From: Anisodus tanguticus
Lineage: Eukaryota > Streptophyta > Magnoliopsida > Solanales > Solanaceae
Length of the DNA stretch: 64,000 nucleotides
Direction of reading: 5' to 3'
NCBI GenBank assembly: GCA_034509755.1
Contig: CM067543.1
Span: forward strand, 55,484,653-55,548,652
Shown: positions 59,831-64,000 of the stretch, piece after piece
How the letters are laid out: each line of letters begins with the position of its first letter
Numbering within the stretch: the stretch's first letter is position 1
Translations under genes and position numbers: made by a program
Notes under the pieces: model-generated
What the model saw: the letters and a program-made list of their open reading frames with translations, nothing else
Databases searched by the model: none
What the model was told of the DNA's origin: nothing

Positions 59831-62800
59831 ATCTTAAGACAATCGTTGTATTGTATTACTATTAGTATTCGAAAGATGTCGGTCAAAAGTTGTGTGACCA
59901 AATCTGGATATGGAAATGGTTTTCTGGTAGAAGAGAGTGATGATGATGAACGTGTTCATGGTGTCACCGCTACCAAGACCGGTGGAAACAAGCGCTCTCG
60001 AGAGCCTGAGGATGTCAACTGGGACAAGAGGAGAAGACTGAAGATGTTATTCTATCTTGCAGCAGAAGCCCTATATCTGTCCCAGACAAAAGATTCGAAT
60101 AATGGTGAGAAGGAAATGGACACTCGGTCGATGAAGTGGTAAAGTGAGCCGAGAATCCGAAATTGGGATAAGTATTTTTCTTACTTGTCAAGAATAAAGA
60201 TTAAATGATAAGTATTTTTCTTACTTGTCAAGAATAAAGATTAAATGATGTCTGATTAAAAATAAATTAAAGTAAGGAGGAATATAAAATTAATTTATAT
60301 TCCTTACGCTTTAAAAATCGAAGTTTAATCTCTTCTTCTTTCCCGTTTAAAGATTGGATTTTGTAAACGACTTAAAAAGATCGGTTCTTTTAAGTTTAAT
60401 AATTAAAAGTGTGTAAAGTATGTTCGCACATATGATGGAGAGAGATCCACTAACTGTGCGAAAACTGTTACCACACTTAAGTAAGCGCCAAGAATTATCT
60501 GGGCACCAATCATAACGGAAGAAGTCTAAAAGTTAATGACGTTGAGCCTGTCATATTATTTGGCAGAAGATCCTTCATAGGATGATATTGGACACTCAGT
60601 CATACAAAGCCTCCGGGCGACTGGAGTGGGCCAAAATTTCCTTTGATATGATGATATTGGACACTCAGTCATATAAAGCCTCCGAGCGACGGGTGGGGCC
60701 GAATTCATTTCATAAGAAAAGGAATGGACACCTAGTAAGGTGGGCCGGTATTTCCGGTCTCAAATGATCTCGAAGGCCTAAAGAAAGGCGGATAAGAAAT
60801 TGGACACTCGATCCGCCAAAACAACTAGAGTGGGCCGAGTATCGAGATCACATATGATCCGGTTGCGCCCTAACCACGGGCAAGAGGTTGTTCATGTGAA
60901 GCAACGCCACCTCTAAAGTAGAAGGGGTTGGAGAGATTGTCCTCAATAGGACTTCAGGGAATGAGATCACTCTAAGATGAGGTGATACATATCCCTAACT
61001 TGGTTTAAGGGACGCCGTTGGTCAAGTTTGGTTTGAGACTAGTCCAACAGTGCCGTGATAACTAAGAATGGTACAGTACGTCTGTAGCCGAATGAATGAT
61101 ATATTTGTAATCCGTGCATCTATGCCATCATAGATTAAGACACGTTAAATAGCAAGTCATTCAAAAGCTAACGATGTTGAGATTGTTGCCTTCTGACGAC
61201 ATAAACCCTCAAAATAAATGTGAGGTAGATGAAGAGGCAAAATCACCTTTCCAAATTCCGTCAAGGGAATAGCGAAAGAAGCACCGCTCCTCTAGAACTT
61301 AGTCACACCTACTTGGTGATTTGAAGTTTATACAAAATAGAGGGGGGAGACAAGTACGTTGTGATCTTCATTGATGATAGTACAACGTATGGAATCCTTT
61401 GTTTGTTGAAAAGCAAAGATGAAGTTGTTGAAGCGGATAAGCGCTACAAAGCGAAATTTGAAAATTAACTAAGCCCACGGATTGAGAAATTCGTAGTGAT
61501 AGAGGGGGAGAATATGAACCATCGTTTATTAAACGATCGCTCATTACTCACCTCGCCCTAACGGTGTTAGCCAAGCGCGAAGTTGTACGCCCAAATTACG
61601 AGGGTAGCTTGGTAAAAGATGGGCTACCGAAACAGTCAAGTTTGACCTAAGATCGTAGATTGCATATCCACCGGATCCGCAAATAACGATAGTGTTGATC
61701 GCCTCTTGGCATCAAAGAATGCGAATTCATTGGAGATAACTTTCCTTGGAAAAGGAAAAAGGAGTAATTGCTCAAGGTTAACAAGAACCCGCGAGGGCTT
61801 TGACCGTCCGGAACTAGACGTTCCGTATCTTCATGACTCGAAAGTTCTTTGTCTATCCGGAACTTAATATTCCGGATCTGCGAACTCGGGGATTCTAGAT
61901 GTTGAACCAAGACGGAGCAAAGAGGGGACAAAGACTTGTTCCGAGTCCTTCTAGCTTGTATGGTTGAGAACGAACCATGGACAATTAACAAATAATTGTT
62001 ATCTCCAAAAGCGCCGCTTTGGAAAGAAGCTAAAGGGAGAAATAGATTCCATATATAGAACCATACGTGTGTAATAGTTAATCTTCCTCCGGAAAAGAAC
62101 TTTTGGGTTATAAAAAGTGCTCCCCTGTGAGTAGCTTCACATCCGGGCCATTGTAATCTTACATGGCATGGGTGTTGAAATGTACCTTCCCAACCGGAGA
62201 GTTGGAAGAAGAGGATCGAATTGGTTTGCCTTTGAAGTTGGGCTTCTTCCGAACTTTCATTTTGGTCCCCGAAATGTTTACATTTTAGTCCCGAAAGTCT
62301 CGAGATAAAACGAAAACAATGAATCTGACCACAGAAACATTGGCTCTGAAGTTAGAAAGCCAACAGTTGGAAAACCAACGGTCTGAGAGTGAAAATCATA
62401 TTGAAACAAAGTCTCGATATGAAAGATATGTGTATCACAGATGACTTCTTAGGAATTGAATTTCTAAGACATCTAACGGACTGGTCAATAGTTGACAGTC
62501 TCGTTGAAGCCACCAATGGATATGAATCATAGAACTGATTGGAATCATGGTGCACCCATAGACAAGGAGTGATATGCACAGGTCACGTGTAGTTCAATGT
62601 ATTGTACACACTACAACCGACCTGGTATCGTCCTACAAACATATTAGTTGAACTAAGGTTCACTGATGATCTTAATACATGATCAATAGAAGGCGTTAAG
62701 TCGGATATGACGATATCTGAATTATTCGCTTATCTACGGATTATAGTATTCGGATGTCCAATGGTTATGAGAGAACACGGTGATGCAAACGGGCATCGTA

Positions 62801-63831
62801 TCGAAGAACACCAAAGCCACAAGTAAATGTGTATGGTGGTTCTTGGAAAATCCTCTAAGCAAACTTGCATTGACCGATTCATGATGGTATCGGAGTTTAT
62901 CGCTTTATACAAAGCATGAAAGAAGTTGAGTAACTTCACGACTCATTAGAGGACGTCCCTTATTGGGAGAAACCCGTGCCTTCGACGGCTCTACACTTGT
63001 GGCTAGCCGGTCGGCTTTAGGAAGGACATGGATGACGGCGTCGGACATATCTGTCGGGATCTGTCGGAGACATAAGACCGTATGGCGGTTGATCACCACG
63101 GGTGTCACTTCCTTGTTTACAAACTAAGGGACTACCCGGAGATCAAGTGTTCTCGCTGTCTAGGGAATGGGCTTAAAACCCAAAACATACGAACCAATAC
63201 GGTGGAAACCCAACCTTACGAACTGGAGATCCCGGTAATTTGGTTCAATGGGAAAACTAAGTTGTAAAGGTTCGGTTGATCGCTTCAAAGTGGAAGCATG
63301 AGCACTTCGGATAGTGATTTCGAAAAGAAACACCAAATTCAAAGCCGTTCCCGCGATAGACGTTAAGTGCTATCTGCAAGGTATGGGTAAAGGTTAAGTT
63401 TTCAAAACTCGTAATGATCCTCGACGGTTGAGGTTAGGTCTTTGGGAAACTTTTAATGGTTCCTAACACTTGTGAAGTGGGGTATAGCAGGATACCTTGT
63501 AGGAGACCACCTATTTAAGTGCGAGGACGGCCGCCTCAAATTGAACGCACTTAAGAATCCAAGACGTTGTCCATGGCCAAAACGGACAAAACATTACGAA
63601 GAAGAGAGTAAGGGAATTTGTTGTGTTGGTACCGTTGTCTTGGCTTACACTAAACACCGACGGTTCAAGACATCACGTTCACCGCGCATGTAAGTAAGTC
63701 CGATGGTATTCAACTATGGAAGGTTCAAAGCCGAGGCTACCTCTCCTTATGCAACATCGGTCCGTTTGAAATATTGCTTTGAAATGAAAAGACACCATGT
63801 GAGTGCGCCAAAATCTCTTTCAAGAGGGGAT
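59831..63831 (+). pseudogene. copia internal region, heavily decayed
   Basis: A possible gag start lies at 59876 (MSVKSCVTKSGYGNGFLVEE) with an RSREPEDVNWDKRRRL segment. An integrase relic is at 61345-61465 (GDKYVVIFIDDSTTYGILCL, LKSKDEVVEADKRYKAKFEN), with a broken GGEY-like motif at about 61505. RNase H-like remnants lie at about 62590-62940, in shifting frames. Stops are frequent. Two tandem duplications occur: a 40-bp unit at 60167-60246 (GATAAGTATTTTTCTTACTT) and a unit of about 68 bp at 60580-60700 (GATGATATTGGACACTCAGT). No open pol frame remains. Confidence 0.65.
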
Positions 63832-64000
63832 TGTTGGAAATTTGCCTTTGGCGGGAGTTGCGACCGACCAACTTTAACGGCTTAAACACTAGTGTAACGT
63901 ATGTTGGAGAATCCGGTTCTTCACACATGCATGATCTACTAAGTACGTAGATAACCGTAGGGCCAAGAATCGTCAAATTTCATTGAGAAATGAAAGAGAT
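63832..64000 (+). repeat. 3' LTR start of the right-hand copia element (cut by the window)
   Basis: TGTTGGAAATTTGCCTTTGG follows the polypurine tract. From 63866 it matches 58772 onward almost perfectly to the window end. Confidence 0.85.

Larger units (their letters stand above)
58772..64000 (+). mobile_element. Ty1/copia element, decayed, running off the right edge
   Basis: The 5' LTR (58772-59830, ending ACTCCCAACA) and start of the 3' LTR (63832-64000, beginning TGTTGGAAATTTGCC) flank 4.0 kb of heavily mutated internal sequence. The LTRs match from GACCAACTTTAACGGC onward (58772 and 63866), so the 5' LTR lacks its first 34 bases. The polypurine tract CAAGAGGGGAT adjoins 63832. The lone LTR at 39427 belongs to the same or a close family. 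Confidence 0.85.

Overview
This is plant nuclear DNA, almost certainly from the nightshade family (Solanaceae). The evidence is AT-rich sequence with split genes and GT/AG introns, a dense load of small Solanaceae-type SINEs (TTG-tailed TS-like and T-tailed Au-like copies), the short MITE with CTATGTTGCTCGGACTCT ends, and Ty1/copia, L1, RTE, hAT and MULE relics. I cannot name the species.

Four host genes are visible, all on the minus strand. (1) The first two exons of a small C2-domain protein (2085-2802); its remaining exons lie beyond the left edge, past an LTR retrotransposon. (2) A 190-residue Coa1-family cytochrome-oxidase assembly protein (6543-13600): four short exons stretched over 7 kb by transposon-filled introns. 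(3) A 395-residue receptor-like cytoplasmic kinase of the PBL/APK1/NAK type (25705-28788): six exons that join in frame. (4) Cytosolic triosephosphate isomerase (48367-52323): nine exons giving exactly 254 residues with all catalytic residues.

The rest is mobile DNA. Positions 1-1541 hold a copia relic on the minus strand. From 14.0 to 24.26 kb lies a decayed 10.3-kb Mutator-like element with diverged terminal inverted repeats. It carries two convergent genes: a degenerate Ulp1-type (C48) SUMO-protease-like gene on the plus strand and a mudrA transposase on the minus strand. This is the architecture known as Kaonashi/Ulp1-MULE. From 29974 to 36465 lies a copia element with both LTRs, inserted into a palindromic MITE whose two halves still flank it. 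39.4-40.4 kb is a lone LTR related to the copia element that fills 58.77-64 kb. 40.86-44.26 kb is a small, internally deleted copia element. From 52.5 to 55.3 kb lies a hAT transposase relic, cut off by the 3' half of an L1-type LINE (55.3-58.0 kb).

There is no operon-like cooperation among the host genes. They are independent housekeeping or signalling genes in a transposon-rich region. The most notable points are the Ulp1-carrying MULE, a SINE that duplicated a TATA-like sequence just upstream of the triosephosphate isomerase gene, a duplicated first exon and a 75-bp-arm hairpin in introns of the Coa1-family gene, and the nested copia-in-MITE insertion. I found no CRISPR array, rRNA or convincing tRNA gene.
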